From contig CM028377.1 in assembly GCA_013146195.2 (NCBI GenBank), positions 36,337,632-36,401,631 of the forward strand: 64,000 nucleotides of DNA, in the 5' to 3' direction. Shown here piece after piece: positions 1 to 9,930 of this stretch (position 1 is the first letter of the stretch; each line of letters begins with the position of its first letter). Source of the DNA: Codonopsis lanceolata. Lineage: Eukaryota; Streptophyta; Magnoliopsida; Asterales; Campanulaceae. The notes below the pieces were generated by a model. The model had not been told where the DNA came from. It saw nothing but the letters and a program-made list of their open reading frames with translations, and made no database searches. The translations under genes and the position numbers were made by a program.

Positions 1-475
1 ATCGGTGCTTCATGTGTAAAGGGGATGAGGAGTCTACGAATCATCTTGCTCATTCACTGCCCTATACACTGCCCTATAGCAAAAGAATCGTGGAGTCTAA
101 TCTGCAGTCTTTTCAAAATTGCTTGGGTTATGCCACAATCAGTCAAAGATGTTTTTCTGAGTTGAATGTTGTATAAAGGAGGGAAAAGGAATTGCATTTG
201 GCATGCAGCCCCGCTGGGTATTTGCTGGATCATTTGGAAGGAAAGAAATAGAAGGGTGTTTGAGAATGAGGAAAGAACAGTGGATAAGTTGAAGGATGAA
301 CTACTGCGCACGGTACATTTTTGGTGCGCTGAAGATGCTAATTCTTCCCATATTGATTTTATTAATAGTTTTTCACTTTTTCTTTAGATTTGGCTTTTAT
401 GTATACTCCTAGTGTACAAGGATGCGTCAGCTGTTTTGACGCCTTTGGTATATAATATCTTACTTATCAAAAAAA
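1..475 (+). mobile_element. L1-type LINE 3' fragment (zf-RVT end and tail)
   Basis: The translation around 208-345 reads like the end of a plant LINE ORF2 after the zf-RVT domain: a WKERNRRVFENEE block followed by LLRTVHFWCAED. The 3' tail (about 395-475) has the usual plant L1 form: a GTATACTCC...GTGTACAAGG stretch, then TTACTTATC and a short A run at 469-475. The 5' part lies outside the window. It is the same family as the LINE scar in the EREX intron (9350-9930), which has the same ERNRRVFENEERTVDKLKD block. It is a dead fragment. Confidence 0.75.
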
Positions 476-1441
476 TGGCAAGAACTTTAACTTGAACGAG
501 ATATGAACTTGGTCCTATGTTCGCTTCCAATCTGATACTCCGTCCGAAATTCGTTTTTATTGTCCGTTAGTTAAACAAACAAGATTATCCAATCTGTTAA
601 CAGCTTGATCTGGTTTTAGTTACTTACTATATTAAATTAGTAAAAATGAAGGTTGCTTATTTTTAAATACAATACAACCTTCTAAGCTGATACTCCATTT
701 AAAATGCGAATTTGTTGTCCATCAGTGAAAGAAACCTAATTTAGATCAGCGGTGATCTGATCTGCTAACAGATTGTCCGTCTTCCGTTACTTATTATATA
801 AATTTAGTAAAAGTGAAGTTTATACTGATGTAAAAGTAGTATTTTACTTATGTCACACTGCTCTACCTAATCTGTACAAGTGTATATGAGATTTGTCTTC
901 ATCCTTTTTTGTTTTTGTTTGTCTCTCTCTTTCTCTCCCCTCTTTGTATATGAAATTATATGAAGATTTAGAACTAAAATATTTCTCTCCCGTGTCTTCC
1001 TTACATATTAATGTGCAAATATTCAGTTACTTTCTACGTTTTTTCATTCAGTTTTATCTTTATGGATATGGATATATGTTTTAGAGCTCCAATTGACAAC
1101 TGGATCATATCAAATCCAATCTAATATTTAACGTAACTGGGACCAATCAGATCCTGTATGTTGACAGGTCTAACTAAGACACTTAATCCCCTATTTTGGC
1201 CACGTGACATGGTTAGCATAACTTAAGAAGTTCCTTATTCATCATACATGCGAATACCATTTTTCCTTGTTCTCTTGTGTTCATATCTTTGTTAGCAGTA
1301 TGATGATCTTATTGATTCTCATCTTAAAAGATGAGCATCATGGGGCCTTTTCATGAAAGTCATCCATCCTCTAGGAGTCACTTTGCTTAAGGCTGAAGTT
1401 GTGGAGTCTTTTAGAATATAGTTCTATAGTGCTGGTAAATC
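476..1441. other. Unassigned non-coding stretch with a degenerate direct repeat
   Basis: No coding exon is recognisable. Positions of about 526-650 and 682-817 are imperfect direct copies: both run from a CTGATACTCC motif through a TGTCCGT or TGTCCAT block to a TTACTTA-TATAAATTTAGTAAAA block. The rest is AT-rich with pyrimidine runs. It may belong to intron 1 of the PX-domain gene or to its upstream flank; the window cannot decide. Confidence 0.4.
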
Positions 1442-1512
1442 TCCTGTTGATATATACATATACCCCATGTATGCTTGGGGTATACAATATACATATACCA
1501 ATATCAGCAGGA
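1442..1512. repeat. Short imperfect hairpin of about 71 bp
   Basis: The arm at 1442-1467 (TCCTGTTGATATATACATAT, then ACCCCA) pairs with 1476-1512 (TGGGGTATAC...ATATCAGCAGGA) around a loop of about 8 nt. The right arm carries roughly 11 extra bases, so the helix has internal bulges. It could be the core of a small MITE or a foldback RNA. No TSD was identified. Confidence 0.5.
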
Positions 1513-1822
1513 AAATAGTTGTGCAGCAATAAAACTATGCAAAAAGTATATACCTGAAATAAAATTCGGAGTTACCCCATGCACTATGACAAAAAAGGCG
1601 GTCTGGAACATTTTTGCTAAATAATCCATAAATGGAGTCGAGGCAGGATTAGCTTCTTGAAACTGAAAAAGTAAAGCTCAATTTGAGAAAGATCAAATTA
1701 ACGGATTGCCGGTCATTCTTCTTAGCGTTAATTCGATTTCTCCCTCCAAAACGATGATACAAGTTTCTTTGTTATACTGCACCTTTCTAGCTTTCCATCA
1801 ATGTTCTTAGGAAAAAAGCCAT

Positions 1823-2160
1823 ATGCATAGAGGAAACCGTGTGTGGCAGTGTGGGGGTATTCTATGCCTGTGTATTTGGATGGAATGTAACACCAGAATT
1901 TTCAATGATCAGACCTTGACATTGACTCTTTTGTGGGATAGAGTTGTTTTCTGGCTTCTCTTAGGGCATCAGAAAGGGGTGCTTCCCGCGGGGTTCCCTT
2001 TGCAAAGATTCAGCGTGATTGGAATGCTTTGTTGTTCTAGCAATCTGGTGTATTTTTCTCTTTTATTCATGTTTTTTTTCTTTGTTCTGATGGACTTCCC
2101 GTCCGTCTCTTTGTATCCTCTTCTGGTCTAATCTAGTCTATTTTTTCCTGATAAAAAAAA
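1823..2160 (+). mobile_element. LINE 3' fragment
   Basis: The frame from 1823 reads like a decayed ORF2 C-terminus (CIWMECNTRIFND...LWDRVVFWLLLGHQ), typical of the region after zf-RVT in plant L1 elements. A pyrimidine-rich 3' tail ending in CCTGATAAAAAAAATT follows near 2150-2162. It is 5'-truncated and non-functional. Confidence 0.6.
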
Positions 2161-3088
2161 TTCCAATCAAGCTCGCTATTTCTTAGCAAGTGATAGAGAG
2201 ATCCTTGGCCCTTCTGCACATGTAGCAGTGCCATCTTTTTTCTATTGTATTTGGATAGAGTAAGGTGCCAAACGAGGGCATTACAAGTTTACACAAAAGG
2301 TATACACAAAAAAGAAAAAATACTCCCAGCTATACAAAAAAGCATTGGACATCTTCTGAGGCACAAAAAAAGATCAAGCCACAGAGGCAACTACACGATA
2401 ATTTTCTTCCTGGGACTACCTAAAGTTGGAATTTCTTCTCTAGCTACTGCCCACACAGAGGGCATGGCTTTGGTCCCCTTGGATGGGTCCTTTCCACTTT
2501 GCAAGGAAACTTTGATGGTATGTTCTTCTCTAGAACGCAGTGTTCGTTCCAAAAGAGGGAATCCTAATTACCTATTGAACATCTAACTTTGTCCATTGCT
2601 GCCTTCAAAGCATTAAACATTTGCCATTCTCTACCTGGACATAACGAGCTGTACCCCTCCACTAAATGCACCGATGACATTGCTATCATGATACCCTCCC
2701 GGGTGAAAAAAATATCTAAAGTCAGCTTTTGGGATTGCTACGACATGCTAATACTGACTACTTAGTGTGTGTATATACAAGCTATGTATGTAATTTACAT
2801 TTGTATACATATTGGAGGACTACAATCTCAGTTTTGAGCTGTTTGACATGCTTTTATTCGTCTGAACGGTTAATGTGCTAGCTTGAGATTTTCGGGATGT
2901 GTTTGGACTTGTTTGGCAACCTCTTGGTGAGCTATTTAGAGAGTACTCTTCGAGCAGTACACATATAATTCTCCTTGTAAAAGTTCTTTTGATTCAAGTT
3001 CGATAATATCAGGAATCCACCATGCGTTTAGTAGTGGTTGTATGGAAAAGCAGTGCTATCTTGCTAGGTAATTTCAAGATGTTGAGTT
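2161..3088. other. Unassigned non-coding stretch
   Basis: I see no supported gene. The 113-codon open frame at 2245-2586 resembles no known family and lies in low-complexity A-rich sequence beside a LINE tail, so I do not call it. The rest is AT-rich with no recognised element. Confidence 0.35.
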
Positions 3089-3770
3089 TGATATGCATTG
3101 TTGGGTCCGTATCTAACAGCGTAAGGTTTTAGATGAGTTAGTAACTTGGCATGTTAACAGAGCTTTGGTTTGACAATGTCGTGGGTTCAAGTCATCTCAC
3201 TTGCAATTGTTACCCGTAAATATTGTGAGTGCATGTTGTCACTCAACTTGGTTTGTGATGCCTTGGTGTGGCATACTTGTTCGGCTCTCCACGTGTGGAC
3301 AGGTCATACGTGACGGAGAGTGTTGAGGAGTTTGATATACATACTTGGACCCCTATCTTAGCTTTTAGATGAGTTGGTAACTTAACAAGTTGTCACTATG
3401 CTTGGTTTGTGATGCCCTAGTGTGTCATATTTGTTCGGCTCTCCACGTGTGGACGGTAACACGTGAAGAGGAATGCCGAGGAGTTTGATATACATGGTTG
3501 GGCCCCTATCTAATAGCTTAAGCTTTTAGATGAGTTGGCAACTTAACATTGTATAAGTGCTCTGGTCTGACAAGGTCATGGGTTTGAGTCGTCCCGCTTG
3601 CATTTGTTACCCAAAGTATTGCGAGTGCATGTTAGCACCATGTTTGGTTTGTGATGCCCCTGGTGAGGCATGTATGTTTGTCTCTCAACGTGTGGACGGG
3701 TCACACATGAGGGGGAGTGTCGAGTTTAACAGTTTAAGGTTTTAGATGAGTTGGTAACTGTGAGGGTTCG
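3089..3770 (+). repeat. TRIM-like array of short LTR copies
   Basis: A block of about 60 bp beginning TGATATACAT and ending AACTTAACA recurs at about 3089-3158, 3333-3387 and 3485-3548. A fourth, damaged copy begins at about 3725. Each is preceded by a GAGGAG or GGGGGAGTGT polypurine-like stretch. The sequence after LTR3 (TTGTATAAGTGCTCTGGTC) looks like a worn TGGTATCAGAGC (initiator-Met tRNA) primer site. The internal pieces share GGTTTGTGATGCC and CTCTCCACGTGTGGAC. This fits a terminal-repeat retrotransposon in miniature that has recombined into a tandem array. The left edge of the large duplication falls inside the array. Confidence 0.55.
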
Positions 3771-5465
3771 AAACGGGGTTCTCACAATAACTTCACACAA
3801 AGTATAGGCAAGTCTTTTTGTATGTACTCTTCATTCATAATGGTACCAAAGTTGCTGGCTAACTCTAATTTTTATCAATTTCTCATAGAGCAATACTTTT
3901 GTTTGGAGGCCTATCTTGTGTGATTCTTTTCCCTGAGAAATATTGTTTGATTGATTAAATAGCAACTCCACATTTTCTATATTTAAGTTTCTGTGCTTTC
4001 CCTTAAGTTTTAGACAGATCCTAATATTACCTATTGTGTATTTTCTCCTTGTCTAGAGCGGGAAGGATACTGTTTGGCCACATGATCCTCGCACAGGATG
4101 GAGTTACTGCATCACAATTCCTTCCTGGGTTGTTCTTCCCAAATCAAGAGATTCAGATCCTGTCGTGGTACTAAATTGATTGAATCTGCAGTCTTTGTCC
4201 ATGCCAAGGGTTAGATGATGTTTCTATGCTGTCATTGGGGACTTGGCATGAGTATTAATCTAATTTACTTGCCAAACCTGGATTATGTTGTTATTATTCT
4301 TCATTCAGCGAATTTATTTTTTCTTTTGTTTGGTATCTTAGAAATATATATAGTTCAGTCAGATATAGCTGCAATTTTGTTGAAAAATTCTTTTTTTTTC
4401 CCTCTACAGTGTTCTTTAGTGGCTCATATCATAATATTCCTGAGCTCCATTTAATTCATTAATGGAACGAAACACACTGCATGTTTTTGCAGTTGATTTG
4501 TTGGGATGAGCGTATGAGTAGAGGTCCCCTTTTGTTTCACGAAGATTCTTGTTTACATTTAAAATTTAAACATAATATTCTTATTTTAAATTCAAAATTT
4601 CAATTCTCATATATCTGTCTCAATTGAAATCTAAATCTCTATCTGCCAGGTTCTTCATCTTGATCCTGACTTGTTTCTCATCTTACATATGCATATTTGT
4701 TAATGTAGGTGAGCTTTTAGGCATGCTGCCTTCTAATGTTCTTAAGGGACAGTTTTACAGGGTTCAGGTTGGTTTACAATCACCAGAAGGGGTTACAACA
4801 ACAAGAGGCATATTAAGAAGATTTAATGATTTCTTAAAGTTATATAATGCTGTAAGTTTATGATTGTTCTTAGTATTTTGATATCAATATCTATCTCTAG
4901 ATTGTGATCTGGTGGAAATGTACCAACTTGTAATTGTCCTTGGACCTTGCTCAAGTAAACAAGCCTGTTCATTGCCACCAATTTTTCTCATATCCTCTTT
5001 TACTCATTTTTGCAGCTTAGAAAAGCACTTCCCAGAAAGAATCTCCCACCAGCTCCACCGAGGGGACTCTTGCGGTTGAAAAGTAGGGAGCTATTGGAAG
5101 AGGTATGCTTTACCATGTATAGTCATGCAATTAGTTGATAGACTTTCAGGATGTTTTACTTATTTATTTTTAACTGTTGTTAGTCATCCTGCATATGCAA
5201 TACGTGTGGTAAATACAGTATGATTACTCTGTTATTTTTGAATTTTGAATTTCAAAGGCTTTTTTTTTGATAAGTTGATTCATGTGAGAGTTTTCTTTTT
5301 CTTTCTTTTTCCTTGAAATGCTACATTTATCATCTTATCTTAATAAAGAAAATTGAAGAAAATAATCACTTGATAAGGTTTAAAAGCTAAATTTGTTTCT
5401 TTGTTTTTCTCCACTCCACTTTAGACCCCTTCATTGTCTTCTTTTCATTTGTCCACAGTGATTTT

Positions 5466-5640
5466 AAACAAACATTCCTCTTTTTTTTTTTTTTTTGATA
5501 GGTAAGTGTGACCCCTTGTTGGTATGGGGATTGGAACCAAGGACCTCAAGGTCTTTGCTTGAGTGCCCTTGCCATCTCTCCCACCCCTTGGGGTCTTCCT
5601 CTCTTTATAATAGTAGTTGATTAATATAAGAAAGCTGCTA
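5466..5640 (-). mobile_element. Antisense LINE/SINE-like 3' tail in intron 4
   Basis: A long T run followed by GATAGGTAAG is the reverse complement of the plant non-LTR tail CTTACCTATCAAAAA. The adjoining unit (TTGGTATGGGGATTGGAACC...GACCTCAAGG) also occurs in copy 2 at 30187-30340, as part of the duplication. It sits in intron 4 (5103-5856). No coding content. Confidence 0.4.
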
Positions 5641-5856
5641 CATACTATGAGCCATTAAATTTGAGCTTTCTCTAAAATAAGGTCAAAGTAATCCTGTTTG
5701 ATGACAATAACTGAACTTTTTATTATTATAGTCATATTTATTCATAAAAAGAAATTTTTTTTGATGAATAAATATAACTGAACTTTTTATCATTAAGTTT
5801 TTACTGCAAGTCCTGCTGGGAATATTATGATTTTTCAAATCTTGCTTTTATACTAG

Positions 5857-5969
5857 CGCCGATGCGATGCTTTTGGAGGAATGGATGGCGAAATTACTAT
5901 CGGATATTGATGTATCAAGATGTTTTGTGGTGGCATCTTTCCTTGAACTAGAAGCTGCTGCTAGATCTT
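5857..5969 (+). pseudogene. EREX: Frameshifted exon 5 of EREX copy 1
   Basis: Copy 1 reads CGCCGATGCGATGCTTTTGG where copy 2 (from 30562) reads CGTCGATGCTCTTTGG. A GATGC repeat has been gained and one base lost, so the exon is 113 bp instead of 109. The reading frame leaves R-R-C-S-L-E-E-W and reaches TGA at codon 18 of the exon. Both splice sites are intact. Copy 2 keeps the family sequence, so copy 1 is the derived state, if the base calls are right. Confidence 0.85.
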
Positions 5970-6104
5970 GTAAGTATCTCCCTACTGCATGCGACTATTT
6001 CAGAAGTTGTACTCCTTCTTTTGTTTCTCTTCCTTAACGTTTGTTTTGTATTATCTCAAAATTTTGATGTTCGATTGCATGCGTTTTTTTATTACCATTT
6101 TCAG

Positions 6105-6913
6105 CATTCCAAGATGAAAATCAGCTAACTTCACAAGCAAACCTTGCGGCGAATAATAATGTGTCTTCGCTTAAAGTTCATCCTGATTCAACTCAGTTGA
6201 TGATTGCTGGCAGTGCATCTTTCACATCAGATTATGGAAGTGATACTGCTTATGAAGCTTCCGACATTGGAACTCCAAGTCTTGGGAGGGATAATAATTC
6301 TGAAGTTGGTACGGAGGATCTGTCATTGGATGAGGATTTGACAGGTCCAATAGAAAAGTTAATGAAATATGGAATGTCCAATATTGATGAGGGCTTGTTC
6401 ATGGGACATGCTATTCTTGAACAGCTTGAAGGCCTTCCTAGGCATAGAGTGCATGCAAGTGAAATTAACAAGATTACAGAGAGCAGCACAAGTAACGGGA
6501 ATGCATCTAATGCTGCTTATCTTTCAGGGGATGCATCGGAACTCTTGTCAGAAGCAGAGAATGGTAAGGTAATTGGTCATGCTCGAAAGCTCTCAAGTGG
6601 AAGTGTTGGCAGTGAGATAAGTTCTTTAAAAGGTAGTGAATCCTCGACTTCTGGGTTTCCTAGTATATTTGCAGATGGCTCCCTTGACCTTACTAGAGGT
6701 GCTGAGGTTTCCAAAACCATGGAAATTCTAGGCAACATGGAGTTGCAGTATCCGAATAACGTACAATTAGTTCTTCCATTAGATCAGCAACAAAAGATGA
6801 ATAGGGTTCTCATGAGCATGCAGCGGAGACTTGCAACGGCGAAAACAGACATGGAGGATCTTATATCGAGATTAAACCAAGAAATAGCTGTGAAAGATTA
6901 CCTTACAACCAAG
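6105..6913 (+). pseudogene. EREX: Large exon 6 of EREX copy 1 (linker and first coiled-coil segment)
   Basis: This 809-bp exon enters in phase 1 and leaves after a complete codon. The protein is acidic and Ser-rich, with a TSDYGSDTAYEASDIGTPS stretch, and ends in a heptad-like segment (KMNRVLMSMQRRL...MEDLISRLNQEI). Against exon 6 of copy 2 (30803-31611) there are five substitutions, two changing the protein: VGTED versus VGAED, and NNVQ versus NNIQ. It lies downstream of the exon 5 frameshift and so would not be translated in the native frame. Confidence 0.85.
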
Positions 6914-8934
6914 GTAAGCCAAGATTTATGCTTGCTCTTATAAATACACCTTGTTTCAGATTGACTAAACTACAACAAACAATCTCTTAGAGGTGAGAAA
7001 TAAAAAACAATTCTTAAAACTCACCTCTGAAAATTTCCTACATCCAACTTAGACACCCGTTGAAGTACAACAACAGGGGTCGCCTTGACAGAACCTTCTT
7101 AATTAGCTTCCCGTCAACATTCTTGACGAAGCGTGAAAATTCACACTTGTCTTATTTATCTACACTGGTGGTTAATAATGGAATGGGGACGAAGCTACTG
7201 CCCTATGCATTTACTGTGAGTAGAAACTCTCAAGGGAGATATCTCCTCCCTAACATCTTCCCTGTAGGACTAACCAGATTCAAACTCATTTTACTGGTTA
7301 AGTTATGGTTCTCTGGTTTCAAGAGCATTACCCGCAGGGTTTAGAATTAGAACACCTTTTATAGGAATCCTCTCCCAGTTTGCATATAAGAAGACATGAC
7401 AAATTGGCAATGTCAATATACACAGTAGCGTTGTTATATCATCTCTCAGGAGGGGCTTTTGAAATTCAAAGTAGGAACGATTAAAATCAGGAAATAGTAG
7501 AGGGAGCGGAATCAGTAGCAGTAGCTGAGGAACCCACTTCATCAGCACGCAGTCTAGTTCACAGGTCTCATCTAAGTCCCTACTCCCTACTAACGCATAT
7601 GCAGAGAATTTGCGCTCTGTTTATCATCTAACCATGAATCGCATTGGCTTCCTGATCGAATCCAACTTAGCCCATATTACATTCCGATACATGCTATTCT
7701 CCGCGTGTTGTAAATGAAAGATAGTGCTCAGGAGTGTCCACACTTAAGGAAACTTTCTCAAGTAGCAGGCCCAGACAAGTTGCAAAATCTTGTTTAGTCC
7801 ATGTCTTCTCTTAGTAAAGTATACAAGGTCTATTCTCCTTCGCGATTTTAGTGCCTTGGGTCGTGGTTTTGGACTTCCTCTTCTTGGTCCCATCAACTTT
7901 CACTATTTTATCTTACTCTTTCTTTTTTTTGATAAGTAAAGTTAGATTTATAAATTACGGCTTCAAAGAAGGTGAAGCGTCCTATGTACACAGGGAATAT
8001 ACATCCAGACCCTTACTAAATATATGCTGGGCAGCTGGGCCTTGGCATGTCCTGTGTTACTATATCTTTACTTCTGCGAAATTACCCGTGTCTTGACACC
8101 GCATGAGTGGATGTCAGTGCGGCAGTTGGACACCTACATTTAGTGTAAAATACTAAAATATACTAATTTTGGCAGTTGGACACCACGATCTGCACCGGTA
8201 TACGATCCTCGTACCCAAGTCCATATAACATAGGGCATGTTGATAATTCCACTTCTCTCTCTCTCTCTGGATTGGAAAACTAGATCTTTCAAAGTGGGTT
8301 CCAAATTGTTTTGTCGTGGGACTTGGTACCAAAAACTCCTGAAGTCAACCAAAGTATATAGGCTTGCAAGAGATATCTGACTTCCTGCTTCAATGTGCTT
8401 CAACAATAGGATCATGACAGAGCATCAATCGGAAGAGAAATGTTCACTGCCTTAGGTTTTTCTGCTTCACGTTATCTTAGTACCCCACCTTCCCCCAATC
8501 CTCCAATCCCCCATCAACCCTCTCGACCTCTCAGTTATTTCTTCTCACCTAAGAGGCATAAGTCTTGGTTAAACAGGTGCAAAAAAGCACAGAAAGTGTG
8601 CTCAAGGTTCTACCTAAGCCATATAAATTTATGCCTAATAGCCTTAATTTTTGTGCTGCGCAGCATTTTTGGCATAGCTTGCTCTAACGTGTGACCATGG
8701 TTACTCTTGGACGCCTTTTAACTATTGGCAGGCCCTTTATGGGCTCCTGATCTCTACCGATACACCATGTAGACGGCCTGCTTTCTTACTCCCTATTTGC
8801 TTTTGGAGAGGATTGGTGATTGCAACATCTGGGCTGCAATTTATATGCAAACCTATAAAATTTCTATGGTTCATAGGGTGGTGTGGGCAGGTTCTATGAG
8901 TAACTTTTTCTATTAGATCCTATTATAACATCTT

Positions 8935-9930
8935 ATCAAACAGAGAGAGGACCGTGTTCCCATGGAAGAATATTTGGAAAGTTAGAGCATCCCCATTGTT
9001 GGAAAAGCCAACTTTTTAGTGCTTTGGAAAATGTGTGTAGTGGACACCTAGGATTTTGTTTGGTTCAACTAGGAGAGGGAGGGATTTAACTTCTTAAATA
9101 AGTAGTTGGGGAGGAGAGACAGAGAGGGGGACAGCCGCCCGTGTTGGCAGGTGTGTGTGGGGGGTGGGGGAGGGTTTTTTTTATTAGATGATGTTAAATT
9201 TAATATTTTTTTTGTGTAAGAAGTTGTGTAAGAAGATTATACAATGGGAAGATATATTCTTAAGTAGGTAAGAAGAGAAAAGTGTGTAGGTGGCAGTGGG
9301 ACCCAGTTAAGAAGTTGTATAAGAAGTTGTAACATTGAGGATGCTCTTAGAGCTCCTATTAGAGTGTTGTTTTTCGCGTGGGAAGCTGCTAATGACAGTA
9401 TCCTTACAAGAAACAATTTGCGGAAGCGACATATATGATTTATGTTGATTGGTGCTTTTTGTGCAATGGGTGTGATGAAAGTGTGAACCACTCGCTGCTC
9501 CATTGCCTGGTTGTGACAATTCTTTGAAAGATGCTGTTTTGCTTATTTTCTATCTCGTGGGTTATGCCGAGCTCAGTGAAAGAACTATTTCTGCATTAGT
9601 CGTTGTATAAGCGGAGAGGGATGAGGAATAGTATATGGCAAGCAACCCGCTGGGTATTTACTGACGATTTGGAGGGAAAGAAATAGAAGGGTGTTTGAGA
9701 ATGAGGAAAGGACGGTGGACAAGTTGAAGGATGATTTGCTGCGCACTTTACACTTTTTTTGTGCCGAGGATACTAATACTTCCTATAATCATAAATATTG
9801 TTTTCCTGATTTTGTTAATAGTTTTTCTATAGATTAGTCCTTTTGTGTATACTCAGTGTACAAGGACGTGTCACCTGGTTTGACACCTTTTGGTATTTAA
9901 TATTTTACTTATCAAAAAAATATATCCTTG
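8935..9930 (+). mobile_element. LINE 3' fragment split by a MITE
   Basis: Before the MITE the frame reads PWKNIWKV, and after it RAPIRVLFFAWEAANDSILTRNN, a plant LINE zf-RVT signature. Removing the MITE and one TTA restores a continuous K-V-R-A-P reading. Further on are the ERNRRVFENEERTVDKLKD block and a tail ending TTACTTATCAAAAAAA at about 9905-9920. The left edge is uncertain and may lie several hundred bases upstream. The same scar lies in copy 2 at about 33655-34645. Confidence 0.7.
8985..9346. mobile_element. PIF/Harbinger-type MITE in intron 6, copy 1
   Basis: The terminal inverted repeats are GAGCATCCCCATTGTT at the left and AACATTGAGGATGCTC at the right. They are flanked by direct TTA at 8982-8984 and 9347-9349, the target-site duplication expected of Harbinger-type MITEs. 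The 362-bp interior has G-rich tracts and repeated AAGAAGTTGT blocks, with no coding capacity. It is inserted in the zf-RVT coding part of an older LINE fragment. Confidence 0.75.

Noticed and set aside
2245..2586. 113-codon open frame upstream of the gene
   Set aside because: No recognisable domain, next to a LINE tail, and basic low-complexity composition.
3545..3620. Possible tRNA gene or SINE promoter (GGTTTGAGTC-like B box; also near 3185)
   Set aside because: No cloverleaf or A box at the right spacing. The context fits a worn primer-site region of a TRIM-like element better.
4700..4752. Alternative acceptor for EREX exon 3 at TGTAG|GTGAGC (4708)
   Set aside because: Using it would insert residues not found in the family between PVV and FYRV; the acceptor at 4751-4752 gives the conserved junction.
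6250..6489. Minus-strand open frame of 79 codons over EREX exon 6 (also 30948-31187)
   Set aside because: It is antisense to a strongly supported exon, conserved only because the exon is duplicated, and has no domain.
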